Part shown: one piece after another, positions 1 through 7,809 of the stretch
Position numbering within the stretch: position 1 is the first letter of the stretch
How the letters are laid out: each line of letters starts with the position of its first letter
The notes under the pieces: generated by a model
Database searches by the model: none
What the model was told of the DNA's origin: nothing
The model's input: the letters and a program-made list of their open reading frames with translations, nothing else
Made by a program: the position numbers and the translations under genes
NCBI GenBank assembly: GCA_964469905.1
Contig: CAYXZW010000063.1
Span: 1 to 15,061, forward strand
Direction of reading: 5' to 3'
DNA from: MVRV01 sp964469905
GTDB lineage: Bacteria > Desulfobacterota > Syntrophia > Syntrophales > Smithellaceae
Length of the DNA stretch: 15,061 nucleotides

Positions 1-131
1 TAGTAAAGAATTATGATGCCTACACCGGAAGAAACCCCAAAACAGGCACTAAAATTAAGGTAGATCCCAAGAAATTGCCTTTTTTCAAAGTGGGAAAAGA
101 ATTAAAAGACAGAGTAGACAAAAATAGTTAA
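1..131 (+). CDS. HU/IHF-family DNA-binding protein, C-terminal fragment
   Basis: The window opens inside a gene. The frame starting at base 3 reads 42 residues and ends at a TAA at 129-131. The segment TGRNPKTGTKIKVDPKK matches the conserved beta-arm region of HU/IHF histone-like proteins (family hallmark GRNP.TG). It is followed by LPFFKVGKELKDRVDK, which corresponds to the family's C-terminal helix (usually PAFKAGKALKDAV). HU-type proteins bind and bend DNA as dimers and organise the nucleoid. The beginning (dimerisation helices) lies outside the window, so neither start nor promoter can be seen. The gene converges on the minus-strand sodB, with a terminator hairpin between. Whether it is HU or one IHF subunit cannot be settled from this part. 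Confidence 0.85.
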   Translation, partial: VKNYDAYTGRNPKTGTKIKVDPKKLPFFKVGKELKDRVDKNS

Positions 132-153
132 CGCCGGATTATCTGCAATATAA

Positions 154-183
154 AAAGGGGGCTTTTTTAGAACAGCCCCCTTT
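154..183 (-). terminator. Intrinsic terminator between HU-like gene and sodB
   Basis: A perfect 9-bp stem (AAAGGGGGC at 154-162 pairs with GCCCCCTTT at 175-183) encloses a 12-nt loop. Read on the minus strand the stem is followed by a T-rich run (TTTTTA), the classic form of a Rho-independent terminator, 23 bp after the sodB stop. On the + strand the T run is short (TTT), so for the HU-like gene it would be weaker. A bidirectional role is possible because the two genes converge here. Confidence 0.8.
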
Positions 184-206
184 CCAGTTAAATCTAATTA
201 ATCTGT

Positions 207-803
207 TTAACCTAAGTTTGCGTTAACGAAATCCCAATTAATCAAATTTTGAATTACAGCGGTCAGGTAATCAGGCCTTCTGTTTTGATAATCAAGATAA
301 TAGGCATGCTCCCAGACATCGATTGTCAATAATGGCTTTTGATCATGAGCCAGTGGTGTGTCGGCATTGGCTGTTTTTGTTATTTTTAAAACATTTCCCT
401 CCTGAACAAGCCATGCCCAGCCACTGCCAAATTGGGTAAGTCCCGCATTTTTTAACTCGTCCGCGAATTTTTCATAGCTTCCCCAGGTAGCATCTATCTT
501 CTGGGCGATAGCACCCGCGGGTTTTCCACCTCCCCCCTTCAGGCACTGCCAGTAAAAAGAGTGGTTCCATACTTGGGCGGCATTATTAAATATCCCGGTT
601 TTTGCGGTGTCTTTTGCGGCGATTTTAATAATTTCCGGGAGAGGCAAATTGGCCAGATCTGTTCCCTCAATCAATTTGTTTAAATTATCAACATAAGTTT
701 TGTGATGCTTTCCGTAATGAAAATCAAGAGTATTAGCGCTGATAAAAGGTGACAAAGCATCCTTGTCGTATGGTAAAACCGGTAAACTGATAGCCATATT
801 CAT
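207..803 (-). CDS. sodB: Superoxide dismutase, iron type
   Basis: This 198-residue protein converts superoxide to hydrogen peroxide and oxygen in the cytoplasm. It has the full length of bacterial Fe/Mn-SODs. The four metal ligands are visible: His29 (in DFHYGKHHKTY), His81 (in AAQVWNHSFYW), Asp162 and His166 (in DVWEHAYYLDYQNR). Gln77 in the AAQVWNH motif is the active-site glutamine position typical of iron-type enzymes; manganese enzymes usually carry the glutamine elsewhere (GGHxNH context). The ATG at 803 is preceded by an AAGGAG ribosome binding site about 5 nt away. A good sigma70-like promoter lies directly upstream and a terminator directly downstream, so it can be transcribed alone, although readthrough from the zinc operon is not excluded. 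Iron rather than manganese use is inferred from motif, not proven. Confidence 0.95.
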   Translation of the reverse strand: MNMAISLPVLPYDKDALSPFISANTLDFHYGKHHKTYVDNLNKLIEGTDLANLPLPEIIKIAAKDTAKTGIFNNAAQVWNHSFYWQCLKGGGGKPAGAIAQKIDATWGSYEKFADELKNAGLTQFGSGWAWLVQEGNVLKITKTANADTPLAHDQKPLLTIDVWEHAYYLDYQNRRPDYLTAVIQNLINWDFVNANLG

Positions 804-832
804 TTCATCTCCTTATTTATGTTATTTTGTTT

Positions 833-860
833 ATAATAGGCTGAGCTTTGATTTTGTCAA
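833..860 (-). promoter_or_regulatory. sigma70-like promoter of sodB
   Basis: On the minus strand, TTGACA (855-860, perfect -35 consensus) is followed after 16 nt by TATTAT (833-838, five of six -10 positions). It sits in the 61-bp gap between the BASS-like gene and sodB, about 30 bp before the sodB ATG. No clear Fur-type operator is visible over it. Confidence 0.6.
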
Positions 861-864
861 TTAA

Positions 865-1809
865 TTATTGCTTCACAGCCTCATAATCGGAGTTAAGGTC
901 ATTTATTATTTTAATTCGGTGTTTCAGCCATATCTCATAAATAAACATAACGGAAATAAATATAATTGCCGGAGGGGCGGCTTGTTTGTTAAAGACAACC
1001 AAGGCTATTCCTCCTGCCAATACGTGGTTCTTCATAGTACCCAGGAGAATCAGGGATATGATTTTTTCTTTCGGGATTCGATAAAAAACACAAATTTTCT
1101 CAATGACATATCCCAGCAAAAAAGTACTGGCAACTGCAATTACCGCGATGAAGACTAAATCAAGGGGACGGTGAAGGATCAGATAACGGCTGTTTGCCGC
1201 CAGAGAATAGAAGACGATGAAAAAACACCAATCGTAAATTGTTTCCGTGTAAGGTGCAAAAAATTTATCCCAGTCTTTGTCTACGGCGACTCTCGAGAGG
1301 GCAAGAGGCAGTATGATTAATTCCAAAACAAGGAGAATGATGCCGGAATAATTCAACGGGATATATTTGAGAAAGCCTATGCCAATCAGCGGCGCTATTA
1401 AAATCGCTCCCAGATAAGCTCCGGACAGTCCGCCGAATAAATCTCTGGGCTGGCCCGGGAATAATTTAGCCAGAGGCATTATGGATACAGCCGGAGGAAC
1501 GGCGGCAAGTAAAACCATTCCCACCCAGAGGTTTTCATCTCGGATCAGGAAGATGCTTGGCCAGATGATAAAGTTGGCCAAAATAAAGTAATTCATAATA
1601 TTGCCCCAGATTGCCGGGATAACCAGCGGCCCGGGGTTACGGAAAAAACCGCGGGGCATGCGCAATAAAGAAATTGTCAGGATGACAGTCAACGCCGGCA
1701 ATGTCAGCGTTTTGCCGATCTCTGCGCCTTGAGGCAGGATTATTCCCGCCAGGCCGGCCAGCAAAAAAAGAAGGAAGGCACGGCTAAAATAATATTTGAT
1801 TAAAGGCAC
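865..1809 (-). CDS. BASS/SBF-family-like membrane transporter
   Basis: A 314-residue, strongly hydrophobic protein with about 8-10 predicted membrane-spanning segments beginning right at the N-terminus. The overall layout, the mid-protein segment AVPPAVSIMPLAKLF (a cross-over-like region with paired prolines) and GTMKNHVLAGGIALV near the C-terminus resemble the bile acid:sodium symporter (BASS/SBF) superfamily, whose members carry organic anions or, in the ACR3 branch, arsenite with a cation gradient. No substrate can be read from the sequence. The ATG at 1809 has a GAGGT ribosome binding site 8 nt upstream. It begins 44 bp after the znuB stop with no terminator between, so it is probably the last gene of the zinc-uptake operon. 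The assignment is by family resemblance; another polytopic carrier family remains possible. Confidence 0.6.
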   Translation of the reverse strand: MPLIKYYFSRAFLLFLLAGLAGIILPQGAEIGKTLTLPALTVILTISLLRMPRGFFRNPGPLVIPAIWGNIMNYFILANFIIWPSIFLIRDENLWVGMVLLAAVPPAVSIMPLAKLFPGQPRDLFGGLSGAYLGAILIAPLIGIGFLKYIPLNYSGIILLVLELIILPLALSRVAVDKDWDKFFAPYTETIYDWCFFIVFYSLAANSRYLILHRPLDLVFIAVIAVASTFLLGYVIEKICVFYRIPKEKIISLILLGTMKNHVLAGGIALVVFNKQAAPPAIIFISVMFIYEIWLKHRIKIINDLNSDYEAVKQ

Positions 1810-1853
1810 TCTATTTTACCTCTTCTTCACTGATCATTATGCCGTTTTTGCAA

Positions 1854-2684
1854 TTAATTGCCCAGATTATTTTTGCAACGGCTTATTCCGAGAACCGTCA
1901 GCAGAAATATTACATTGATAATTACTATAGTTCCTCCTGCCGGCAAGTTCAATAAAAAAGAAAAGATGATTCCGCAGATTACGGAAAGGATGGCGAAAAT
2001 TACAGAAACAATAATAGTCATTCTAAAACTGATAGAAAGCTGGATGGAAGTCAACGGCGGCAGGATCAACAGGGCGGAAACCAGCATTATGCCTGTTACT
2101 TTCATGGCTAAAACAGCTGCTGTCGCCGTTAAAATAAACAGAATGATATTTATTTTATTTACCTTAATTCCCATGCTTTGAGCTAACTCTTCATCAAAAG
2201 TTACGGCGAAAAGATCGTGGTAGAAATAAATCACCCAAAAAATTACAATTATAAAAAGAATAAAAGATAAAAGAAGTTCGGTCTGATTAACAGTCAGAAT
2301 ATTGCCGAAAAGATAGCTGAAGAGATCGACATTGTATCCTCCGGACAAACTTGCCAAAACGATACCCGCGGCAATGCCCATTGAAGAAACGATGCCGATT
2401 GCTGCATCCCCTTGTATCTTTTTGGAGCGGGTTAGTTTGAGGATGGCAAATGATGCAATCATTACCAGAGGCAAGGCCGCCAGAGTAATATAAAAAGGAC
2501 TGATGCCGATAAAGAGAACTACGGCAACGCTGCCGAAAGTGATATGGGCGAGGCCGTCGCCAATCAACGACATCCGGCGTAAAACAAGAAATACCCCGAG
2601 GATGGAGCAAACGGCAGCAATGAGTACTCCTGCCAGCATAGCGCGCTGAACAAATGCGAAACTTAAGATTTCACTGATGTTCAC
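1854..2684 (-). CDS. znuB: Zinc ABC transporter permease ZnuB
   Basis: A 276-residue inner-membrane protein of the ABC-3 permease family that forms the channel for periplasmic zinc delivered by ZnuA, powered by ZnuC. Roughly eight hydrophobic segments are visible. Family landmarks are RRMSLIGDGLAHITFG (residues 36-51), which lies near the coupling region, DLFSYLFGNIL (120-130), GIMLVSALLILPP (198-210) and LPAGGTIVI (247-255). Translation starts with GTG at 2682-2684, directly abutting the znuC TAA, so the two are almost certainly translationally coupled. No stop of synthesis signal is seen before the next gene. Homologous permeases for manganese or iron share this fold; zinc is preferred here because of the His-rich ZnuA loop and the adjoining Fur-family regulator. 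Confidence 0.9.
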   Translation of the reverse strand: MNISEILSFAFVQRAMLAGVLIAAVCSILGVFLVLRRMSLIGDGLAHITFGSVAVVLFIGISPFYITLAALPLVMIASFAILKLTRSKKIQGDAAIGIVSSMGIAAGIVLASLSGGYNVDLFSYLFGNILTVNQTELLLSFILFIIVIFWVIYFYHDLFAVTFDEELAQSMGIKVNKINIILFILTATAAVLAMKVTGIMLVSALLILPPLTSIQLSISFRMTIIVSVIFAILSVICGIIFSFLLNLPAGGTIVIINVIFLLTVLGISRCKNNLGN

Positions 2685-3425
2685 TTAAAAAATACTCCTG
2701 TCGTGTTGATGACAAATAATATGCTGACTGGCCTGGCCAAAAAAACCAGCCATATCCGGTGAAGTGCAGAAAGCCTCAAAAGTTCCGGAAAAAATTACTC
2801 TTTTATCCAGATAGAGCAGATGACGGGCATAGTTTCCCAGTACCCCGGTGTCATGGGTGATAAGAATAATAGTTATTCCCTGTTGACGATTTAATTCCTG
2901 AGTGAGCAGGTAAAAATTATCTCTTGTTTGCGGATCAAGGGCAGTAGTGGGTTCATCGAAAATAAGCAATTCCCGTTTCCCGTATAGCGCTCTGGCCAGC
3001 ATTGTTCTTTGCTGTTCGCCGTAGGAAAGTTCGCCGATAAGGCGCGAAGATAGATGCTCGATGTTCATCATCTGCAGTACCTTTTTTATGTCCCGATAAT
3101 TTCCTTTGTGTCTTACCCCCAACTGGACAATTTCCCGGACAGTCCCGGGGAAATGAGTATTGAGTGCGGCCAGACGCTGAGGTAAGTAGCCAATTTTATC
3201 CCACTGAAAAAAATCAGCCAGAGGCTGGCCGAAGAGAGATATATTTCCTTCCCGGGGCTGCAGGATGCCCAGAATGTTTTTAATTAATGTGCTTTTACCG
3301 GAGCCATTGGGACCAGCTACTCCCAGATAATCACCCTTTTGCACAGCAAAAGAAATGTTTTGCAGAACTTCCAATCCGTTGTAGCAGAAGGTTAAGTTCT
3401 CAGTACTGATAATATTTACCGGCAT
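2685..3425 (-). CDS. znuC: Zinc ABC transporter ATP-binding protein ZnuC
   Basis: A 246-residue ABC ATPase that drives metal import with ZnuB. All nucleotide-binding motifs are intact: Walker A GPNGSGKST (38-46), Q-loop Gln83 (LPQR), signature LSYGEQQR (133-140), Walker B LLIFDEP (153-159) and switch His191 (THD). The start codon overlaps the end of znuA by 10 bp, with an AAGGG ribosome binding site inside the znuA coding end. The C-terminal tail carries a small His/Cys cluster (His235, Cys238, His239, His241), which could touch metal; this is inference. Length and motifs match the metal-type (ABC-3 partner) ATPases rather than amino-acid or sugar importers. Confidence 0.92.
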   Translation of the reverse strand: MPVNIISTENLTFCYNGLEVLQNISFAVQKGDYLGVAGPNGSGKSTLIKNILGILQPREGNISLFGQPLADFFQWDKIGYLPQRLAALNTHFPGTVREIVQLGVRHKGNYRDIKKVLQMMNIEHLSSRLIGELSYGEQQRTMLARALYGKRELLIFDEPTTALDPQTRDNFYLLTQELNRQQGITIILITHDTGVLGNYARHLLYLDKRVIFSGTFEAFCTSPDMAGFFGQASQHIICHQHDRSIF

Positions 3426-4375
3426 TGCATGCCCTTTTTTAAATTAACCAGATTTTCTTCCATAAGGGACAGGAAAGAAACACCGCGGGACATTTCCGTC
3501 TTGCTGATAGTATGTCCGTTGTTGAGTTTCAGTAAACTTGCCCCTGTTTCTTTGGCAATAGTCTCCGCGAGGCGGGGGTTGATCAAATCTTCGGAATAAA
3601 TATAGGGTGCTTTTGCCTCCTTGATTTGCTGAATCAGTGTCATTATTTTTTGTGGTTCCGGTTCGGAATCAGCCGACACATTATAAACAGAATAATATTT
3701 TAAACCGTACCTGTTGGCCATATAAGCAAAAGCCCAATGTCCGGCATGCAATATAGTCCTGCTTTTACATGCGGTCAATTCTGTACGGAATTTATTGTCC
3801 AAAGCCACCAAGTTGGTTTTGTAAATGGCGGCGTTTTTCAAATAATAATCGCTGTGGCGTGAATCAATTTTTACCAGAGCGGAGGCAATGTTATCCGCCA
3901 TTTTTTGGGCATTATTAAAATCAAGCCAGATATGCGGATCGAATTTGGAGGAATGATGATGCTGGTGATGATCATCTTTTTCTCCAGCACCGGTTAAAGG
4001 AAACATGACAATACCGCTGCCTGTTTCCACCGGAAGCAGTTTGCTTTTTGATGATGTTGCCGCAATTACTTTATATGCCCATTGTTCCATCTCCATATTT
4101 ACATAAAAAAATAAATCAGCCTTGCTGATCTTTATAATATCATCTGGTTTTAATTCAAAATTGTGAGCATCAGTTGACGGTGGCAGCAGCATACTCACCT
4201 TGACTTTATCACCACCGATATTGCGGACCATGTCATAAACGGGGAAAATGGTGGCAATTACCCGCAATTTGTTGTCGGGTTTCTCGGGTTCACCGGAATT
4301 ATGACAGGCAAAAATTAATGGCAGCAACAGGATAATATAAATAATAATCTTTTTTGAAGGAATGCTTTTATTCAT
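3416..4375 (-). CDS. znuA: Zinc-binding lipoprotein ZnuA
   Basis: A 319-residue cluster A-I (TroA-like) substrate-binding protein that captures zinc outside the inner membrane. The N-terminus has a short basic region, a hydrophobic stretch and a lipobox-like IFAC ending at Cys24, so it is probably a lipoprotein. Expected ligands are His71 (TDAHNFELKP), His148 (DPHIWLD) and His213 (GHWAFAY). A His-rich loop (DDHHQHHH, 134-141) sits between the first two, a hallmark of zinc-specific members. The place where manganese-type homologues have the fourth ligand Asp reads LNNG (284-287), which fits zinc proteins that use three histidines. The ATG overlaps the zur stop (ATGA), and AGGTGA precedes it. 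A palindrome matching the one before zur lies 18 bp upstream, inside zur. Confidence 0.93.
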   Translation of the reverse strand: MNKSIPSKKIIIYIILLLPLIFACHNSGEPEKPDNKLRVIATIFPVYDMVRNIGGDKVKVSMLLPPSTDAHNFELKPDDIIKISKADLFFYVNMEMEQWAYKVIAATSSKSKLLPVETGSGIVMFPLTGAGEKDDHHQHHHSSKFDPHIWLDFNNAQKMADNIASALVKIDSRHSDYYLKNAAIYKTNLVALDNKFRTELTACKSRTILHAGHWAFAYMANRYGLKYYSVYNVSADSEPEPQKIMTLIQQIKEAKAPYIYSEDLINPRLAETIAKETGASLLKLNNGHTISKTEMSRGVSFLSLMEENLVNLKKGMQCR

Positions 4376-4839
4376 TGTTCACCTGATCGTTTTTGCAACT
4401 TAGTTGCATTGCGGCAACTGGCGCAAAGTCCCGTAATATTGATCTCTATATTTTCAATGCTGTAGTCTTTATCGGAACCGAACCAATGGTTAGCCTGGGA
4501 AAAAGTAAGCGGTTCCAGGCAGGAAAGTGCTGCACAATTCCGGCAGAGGAAATGCGGATGCACCGGATTATCCATTGTCGCCAGTTCAAAATAATTGGTG
4601 CCGCCGGTGGAAGCTATTTCCCTGATAAGCATGTGTTTCTTGAATAAAGACAAAATGCGATAGATTGTGACGCGATTGATCCGAATTCTGGATTCCAGCA
4701 CCTGCCTGATACTGTTGATATTTACCGGTTCGGCTGCGTTAACCAAAATATTTAAAACAGCAATACGTTGCGGTGTTTTGGAAAGTCCGGTTTTTTGCAG
4801 CATCAGCAGTGTATCTTTGTTTTGTGTTTTGGGCGGCAT
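4372..4839 (-). CDS. zur: Fur-family regulator, probable zinc uptake regulator Zur
   Basis: A 155-residue Fur superfamily repressor. The N-terminal winged helix includes KTPQRIAVLNIL (21-32) and the recognition helix NRVTIYRILSLFKK (55-68). The C-terminal dimerisation and metal domain has HPHFLCRNC (94-102) and CASC (139-142), giving the pair of CxxC motifs that hold structural zinc, and histidines (94, 96) expected at the regulatory metal site. It is the first gene of the znuACB operon and overlaps znuA by 4 bp, so Zur rather than Fur, Mur or PerR is favoured by context. The ATG at 4839 lacks a clear Shine-Dalgarno sequence. A palindrome 19 bp upstream of the ATG suggests autoregulation. Zinc specificity is inference. 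Confidence 0.85.
   Translation of the reverse strand: MPPKTQNKDTLLMLQKTGLSKTPQRIAVLNILVNAAEPVNINSIRQVLESRIRINRVTIYRILSLFKKHMLIREIASTGGTNYFELATMDNPVHPHFLCRNCAALSCLEPLTFSQANHWFGSDKDYSIENIEINITGLCASCRNATKLQKRSGEQ
4394..4408. promoter_or_regulatory. Putative Zur operator inside zur, before znuA
   Basis: TGCAACTTAGTTGCA is a perfect 7-1-7 palindrome located within the last codons of zur and 18 bp upstream of the znuA ATG. It matches the intergenic palindrome at 4859-4873 at 14 of 15 positions. Fur-family boxes commonly have a 7-1-7 or similar dyad, which supports, but does not prove, an operator. It could control an internal promoter for znuACB. Confidence 0.55.
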
Positions 4840-4858
4840 GAAAATTAGTTACCAAAAA

Positions 4859-4873
4859 TGCAACTTTGTTGCA
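4859..4873. promoter_or_regulatory. Putative Zur operator before zur
   Basis: TGCAACTTTGTTGCA is a 15-bp dyad (6-bp arms, 3-bp centre) placed 19 bp upstream of the zur ATG. It is nearly identical to the dyad before znuA. Next to it, at 4875-4892, is a second weaker inverted repeat (TAGCT, 8 nt, AGCTA). The promoter for zur should lie here, but no convincing -35/-10 pair is apparent on the minus strand. Confidence 0.6.
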
Positions 4874-4912
4874 ATAGCTAATTTATCAGCTACCGGACAA
4901 TTATCATCCGGG

Positions 4913-4940
4913 TTGATATTAGTGCTGTTTGTGTTAAGAT
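4913..4940 (+). promoter_or_regulatory. Possible sigma70 promoter of the hemerythrin gene
   Basis: TTGATA (4913-4918, five of six -35 positions) and TAAGAT (4935-4940, four of six -10 positions) are separated by 16 nt. They lie about 50 bp before the hemerythrin ATG in the divergent intergenic region. The match is moderate. Confidence 0.35.
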
Positions 4941-4993
4941 GAAAAAACTAGTCTGGTATTGGGGAGTTAACAAGAAGAAGACAAGGAGCTTTT

Positions 4994-5536
4994 ATGAAGC
5001 CGGTCGGACCTCTGATGTGGGAGCATCGCTTGATTGAAAGGATGCTGGTGTCTTTGACGAAGCACGTCAATAAAATTGAAAAAACAAAAAAAGTAAATCC
5101 TCTGGTAATTGATGTGGCCGTGGATTTTATAGGAATGTATGCCGACCGCACTCATCACGGGAAGGAAGAGGAGATTCTTTTTCGTGATTTGGCGAAAAAA
5201 GAACTTACGCCAGAACTTAAAAAAATAATGCAGGAATTACTTGATGAACATATCTGGGGCAGAAAGACAACGGCGGCGCTGGTTGCCGCCAGAAACAAGT
5301 ATTTGCAGGGCGATGAAAGTCAATTGGCTGTAATAATCGATTTGGCGCGGCAGTTGGCCGATTTTTATCCCCGGCATATCGAAAAAGAAGATAAGCATTT
5401 CTTTTATCCCTGCCAGGAATATTTCAGCAAAGAAGAACAGGAGAAAATGCTGGCGGAATTTTGGGAATTCGACCGTAAAATGATTCATGAGAAGTACAAC
5501 AAAGTTTTTGCAGAATACAACCAACTCAGTTTTTAA
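4994..5536 (+). CDS. Hemerythrin HHE domain protein
   Basis: A 180-residue, all-helical, soluble protein with the hemerythrin cation-binding (HHE) pattern. Candidate di-iron ligands are His11 (WEHRLI), His54 or His55 with Glu58 (RTHHGKEEEILF), His85 (DEHIWGR), and His128, Glu132 and His135 (YPRHIEKEDKHFFYP). Such domains bind oxygen, nitric oxide or store/repair iron; which of these applies cannot be read here. The ATG has AAGGAG 7 nt upstream. The next gene, a PAS sensor kinase, begins only about 50 bp downstream with no terminator, so the two are likely co-transcribed and hemerythrin may supply or buffer a signal (oxygen, NO) for the kinase; that link is inference. Confidence 0.88.
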   Translation: MKPVGPLMWEHRLIERMLVSLTKHVNKIEKTKKVNPLVIDVAVDFIGMYADRTHHGKEEEILFRDLAKKELTPELKKIMQELLDEHIWGRKTTAALVAARNKYLQGDESQLAVIIDLARQLADFYPRHIEKEDKHFFYPCQEYFSKEEQEKMLAEFWEFDRKMIHEKYNKVFAEYNQLSF

Positions 5537-5577
5537 CAGCAACAGAGATGATTAACCACAAGCGGATTTTTTTATCT

Positions 5578-5589
5578 GAGGGTGGAAAA
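5578..5589 (+). promoter_or_regulatory. Ribosome binding site deciding the kinase start
   Basis: GAGGGTGG at 5578-5585 lies 4 nt before the ATG at 5590. The earlier in-frame ATG at 5548 has only AGAG close by. The later start also places the first PAS domain near the N-terminus, so 5590 is preferred. Confidence 0.5.
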
Positions 5590-7809
5590 ATGCGGGCAAC
5601 TAATCAAAGTCAACGAAAAAAAAATAACATAAATCAAAACGTTTATAAAAAAATACTGGAGAATGTTCGCGACGCTTTTCTGGTAGCACAGGACGGCAAG
5701 ACAAAGTATGCCAATGTTAAAATGCTGGAACTTTTAGGATATGACTCTGAAGAAGAATTGGTTGGTAAGGAATTTAAGAACTTTATTCATCCTGATGATT
5801 ACCAGAGAGTATTGTCCAATCATCAACGCCGGCTTCGTGGAGAGCAGTTCGAATCAGTTTACGAATTTAATCTGCTGCGTAAGAATGGCGAGCCCGTTCC
5901 GGTAGAAATACGCGTCGCTATTCTGGAATGGGAAGGCCGCCCGGCGACTCTAAATTTTCTCATTGATATCGCATCGCGCAAGCAAGCGGATAAGGAGCTG
6001 CGAGAGAGTGAAGCAAAATATCGTAATCTTTACAGCTTCTCAGCACTTGGTATTTTCCATTCCACTTTTGAGGGCAGATTTATTGATATAAATCCTGCTC
6101 TGGCGAAAATGTTGGGGTATGATTCTCCCGAAGAGGCAGTCAGCCTTATCACCAGCATTTCCGAACAAGTCTATGCTGATCCTCCTATACGCGATAGCGT
6201 CGCAGACGAGGCACTGAAGGCGGGTGGATTTATCAATGTGACAAACAGCTATCGACGCCGGGATGGATCTTTGTGGTACGGCAGATTGCATTTGCGAGTT
6301 GTACCTGATCAACAGGGCAGGCCCAGCCATTATGAAGGGTTTGTCGAGGACATCACCGAGCACAAACAGGCGGAAGAGGAACTGCGCCAGAACAGGAACA
6401 TGCTTGACCAGGTATTGAATACCATCCCTCAAAGTGTTTTCTGGAAAGACCGGGACAGCAGATATCTGGGATGCAACTTGCAGTTTGCACGCGCCGCCGG
6501 CTTGGAGAATACCGATAAAATCGTCGGAAAGACGGACTTCGACCTTCCCTGGCCGGGAGAGGAAGCCGTGGCATACCGTAATGATGATCGTTTTGTCATG
6601 GACAACAATTTGCCCAAGCCTCATATCATCGAACCTTTACAACAAGCCGATGGCAGCAGGCTATCCGTTGATACGTCAAAAATGCCCCTTATTGATGGAC
6701 AAGGTGGTGTATATGGGGTGCTGGGTATCTACGAGGACATCACCGAGCGTCAGCAGGCAGAACAGACGCTGCGTCTGCACGGTGAAATTATGACACATAT
6801 TTCCGAAGGAATAATCCTGACCAGAGTTAAAGATAATATCATTGTGTATGTCAATCCGAAAATGGAAGAAATGTTTGGATATGGCGCCGGGGAGCTGATC
6901 GGTAAGCATAATTCCATATTAAATGCACCCCGGGAGAAAAGCTCCGGTGGAAAATCCCAGAAAATAGTGTCCTGTTTGCAGAAGCATGAAATGTGGCAAG
7001 GTGAAGTAAACTGCAGAAAAAAGGATAGAACTCTTTTCTGGTGTTCTGCTAACATTTCCAAATTCCATCATGCTGAGCATGGTAATGTTTTGGTTGCTAT
7101 CTATTCAAATATAACGGAGAGGAAATCGATGATTGAGGAACTTGAGAGTTCCTATCGACAGTTGCGGGTATTGAACCAGCGCTGGGTGGAAATAGAAGAA
7201 CTGGAGAGGAAGCGGCTCTCGGCAGAACTGCACGACGAGCTTGGACAAAACCTGACCGCCCTGGGCATCAATTTCGGCATAGTTAAAATGAACCTGCCAC
7301 CGGCGACTGCTTCCCTTGTTTATAATAGAATTGACGATTCCCTCAATCTGCTGAAAAGATCTTCTGTCCACGTTAAGAACATTATGTCCAATCTCCGACC
7401 GGCACTTCTGGATGATTACGGTCTTGTACCGGCTTTGCGCTGGTATGCGCAGGATATCGTCAAAAGAACAGGAATTGAAATCTCCTGTGCTGCTGAAAAC
7501 CTTCCCAGCCGGTTGCCTACTGAAATCGAAACCGCACTTTTCCGGATTGCCCAAGAGGCAATAAACAATTCCGTCAAGCACGCCGAAGCGAAGTCTATCG
7601 TTCTGAACTTAAACTATGCGGAAAATAGATTGCATCTGGTCATTGCTGACGATGGTGTCGGATTTGATACTCAAGTTACTTCGGGAGAGGATTTCCCTGG
7701 CTGGGGATTAATGATTATCAAGGAGAGAAGCGTCGGAATAAAAGGAATATGCCGAATCGAATCTAATTCCGGTCGTGGTACAGAAATATCCATCGAGGTT
7801 CCGCTATGA
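5590..7809 (+). CDS. Soluble four-PAS histidine kinase, NarL/DesK type
   Basis: A 739-residue sensor kinase with no membrane segment. Four PAS modules follow one another at roughly residues 20-135, 145-260, 270-390 and 395-515. Their ends carry the linker patterns EDITEHKQAEEELR, EDITERQQAEQTLR and SNITERK. The transmitter is the HisKA_3 type: the phospho-acceptor is His548 in LSAELHDELGQNLTALG, and the ATP-binding domain has the N box (QEAINNSVKHA, about 655-665), the D box DDGVGFD (687-693) and a G-rich GWGLMIIKERS. This class pairs with NarL/LuxR-type regulators, and the next gene is exactly that, overlapping by 4 bp (ATGA). With no obvious transmembrane sensor it should respond to a cytoplasmic cue such as redox, oxygen or a small ligand. 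An upstream in-frame ATG at 5548 would add 14 residues. Confidence 0.92.
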   Translation: MRATNQSQRKKNNINQNVYKKILENVRDAFLVAQDGKTKYANVKMLELLGYDSEEELVGKEFKNFIHPDDYQRVLSNHQRRLRGEQFESVYEFNLLRKNGEPVPVEIRVAILEWEGRPATLNFLIDIASRKQADKELRESEAKYRNLYSFSALGIFHSTFEGRFIDINPALAKMLGYDSPEEAVSLITSISEQVYADPPIRDSVADEALKAGGFINVTNSYRRRDGSLWYGRLHLRVVPDQQGRPSHYEGFVEDITEHKQAEEELRQNRNMLDQVLNTIPQSVFWKDRDSRYLGCNLQFARAAGLENTDKIVGKTDFDLPWPGEEAVAYRNDDRFVMDNNLPKPHIIEPLQQADGSRLSVDTSKMPLIDGQGGVYGVLGIYEDITERQQAEQTLRLHGEIMTHISEGIILTRVKDNIIVYVNPKMEEMFGYGAGELIGKHNSILNAPREKSSGGKSQKIVSCLQKHEMWQGEVNCRKKDRTLFWCSANISKFHHAEHGNVLVAIYSNITERKSMIEELESSYRQLRVLNQRWVEIEELERKRLSAELHDELGQNLTALGINFGIVKMNLPPATASLVYNRIDDSLNLLKRSSVHVKNIMSNLRPALLDDYGLVPALRWYAQDIVKRTGIEISCAAENLPSRLPTEIETALFRIAQEAINNSVKHAEAKSIVLNLNYAENRLHLVIADDGVGFDTQVTSGEDFPGWGLMIIKERSVGIKGICRIESNSGRGTEISIEVPL

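Noticed and set aside
6040..6624. A 194-codon minus-strand open frame inside the PAS kinase gene
   Set aside because: The + strand here encodes well-conserved PAS domains; the antisense frame has no family resemblance.
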